A DNA stretch of 13,271 nt from contig CALGGV010000347.1 in the NCBI GenBank assembly GCA_937915725.1, positions 1 through 13,271 of the forward strand, in the 5' to 3' direction. This DNA is from an uncultured Selenomonadales bacterium. GTDB taxonomy: Bacteria; Bacillota; Negativicutes; Selenomonadales; Selenomonadaceae. Position numbers and translations under genes: made by a program. How positions within the stretch are numbered: the first letter of the stretch is position 1; every line of letters begins with the position of its first letter. Shown here in pieces: positions 13,251 to 13,271 of the stretch. The notes under the pieces were generated by a model. The model did no database searches, had not been told where the DNA came from, and saw nothing but the letters and a program-made list of their open reading frames with translations.

Positions 13251-13271
13251 TTAAATTAAATTTTGTCGAAA

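Noticed and set aside
13138..13271. BglG/LicT-type antiterminator (RAT) or catabolite cre site upstream of the beta-glucosidases
   Set aside because: I looked for the RAT hairpin with an overlapping terminator and a cre consensus and found neither in this stretch.

Overview
The window looks like chromosomal DNA from a low-GC Firmicutes-type bacterium. The coding sequence is A/T-rich, Shine-Dalgarno (SD) sites are strong, several genes appear to use TTG starts, and intrinsic terminators are well formed. A soluble FlhB-like tail protein, a stand-alone methionine-synthase-activation-domain protein and two GH1 6-phospho-beta-glucosidases would fit the Negativicutes/Clostridia. This placement is an inference from gene content; no rRNA or tRNA is present to confirm it.

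Layout. (1) 1-361: a 55-56 bp tandem repeat array, cut by the window edge, ending exactly at the gmk stop codon. (2) 362-2833, minus strand: an operon of an FlhB-like C-terminal-domain protein, a MetH-activation-like protein, dapF and gmk. It is driven by a near-consensus promoter (TTGACG-17-TATAAT, 2876-2904). Its 5' leader is almost entirely a run of degenerate heptamers. (3) 3076-3624, plus strand: a divergent promoter, a perfect 7+6+7 dyad near the start site, an HPr-fold protein whose phosphoryl-accepting His is missing, and a strong terminator. (4) 3682-5435: a DUF262+DUF1524 protein (GmrSD/SspE-like architecture, possible anti-phage nuclease) between two terminators. (5) 5499-7805: a membrane-anchored protein of unknown function, a low-molecular-weight protein-tyrosine phosphatase, a GNAT acetyltransferase and a small unknown protein whose 3' end may carry a frameshift. 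(6) 7883-10099: an HD-domain hydrolase, a secreted PG-binding/NlpC-P60 hydrolase preceded by a perfect 17-bp palindrome that contains TATAAT, and galU, closed by a bidirectional terminator. (7) 10170-13137, minus strand: two tandem 6-phospho-beta-glucosidase paralogs. A second copy of the heptamer repeat lies between them, and a promoter region with a repeated 10-mer lies upstream.

How they work together. dapF (lysine/peptidoglycan precursor), galU (UDP-glucose) and the NlpC/P60 hydrolase belong to cell-envelope metabolism. gmk is nucleotide housekeeping. The two GH1 enzymes would hydrolyse PTS-imported phospho-beta-glucosides, although no PTS permease is in the window. The most unusual elements are the heptamer repeats shared by two unrelated leader/spacer regions, the 56-bp array, the His-less HPr-like protein and the isolated DUF262/DUF1524 gene.
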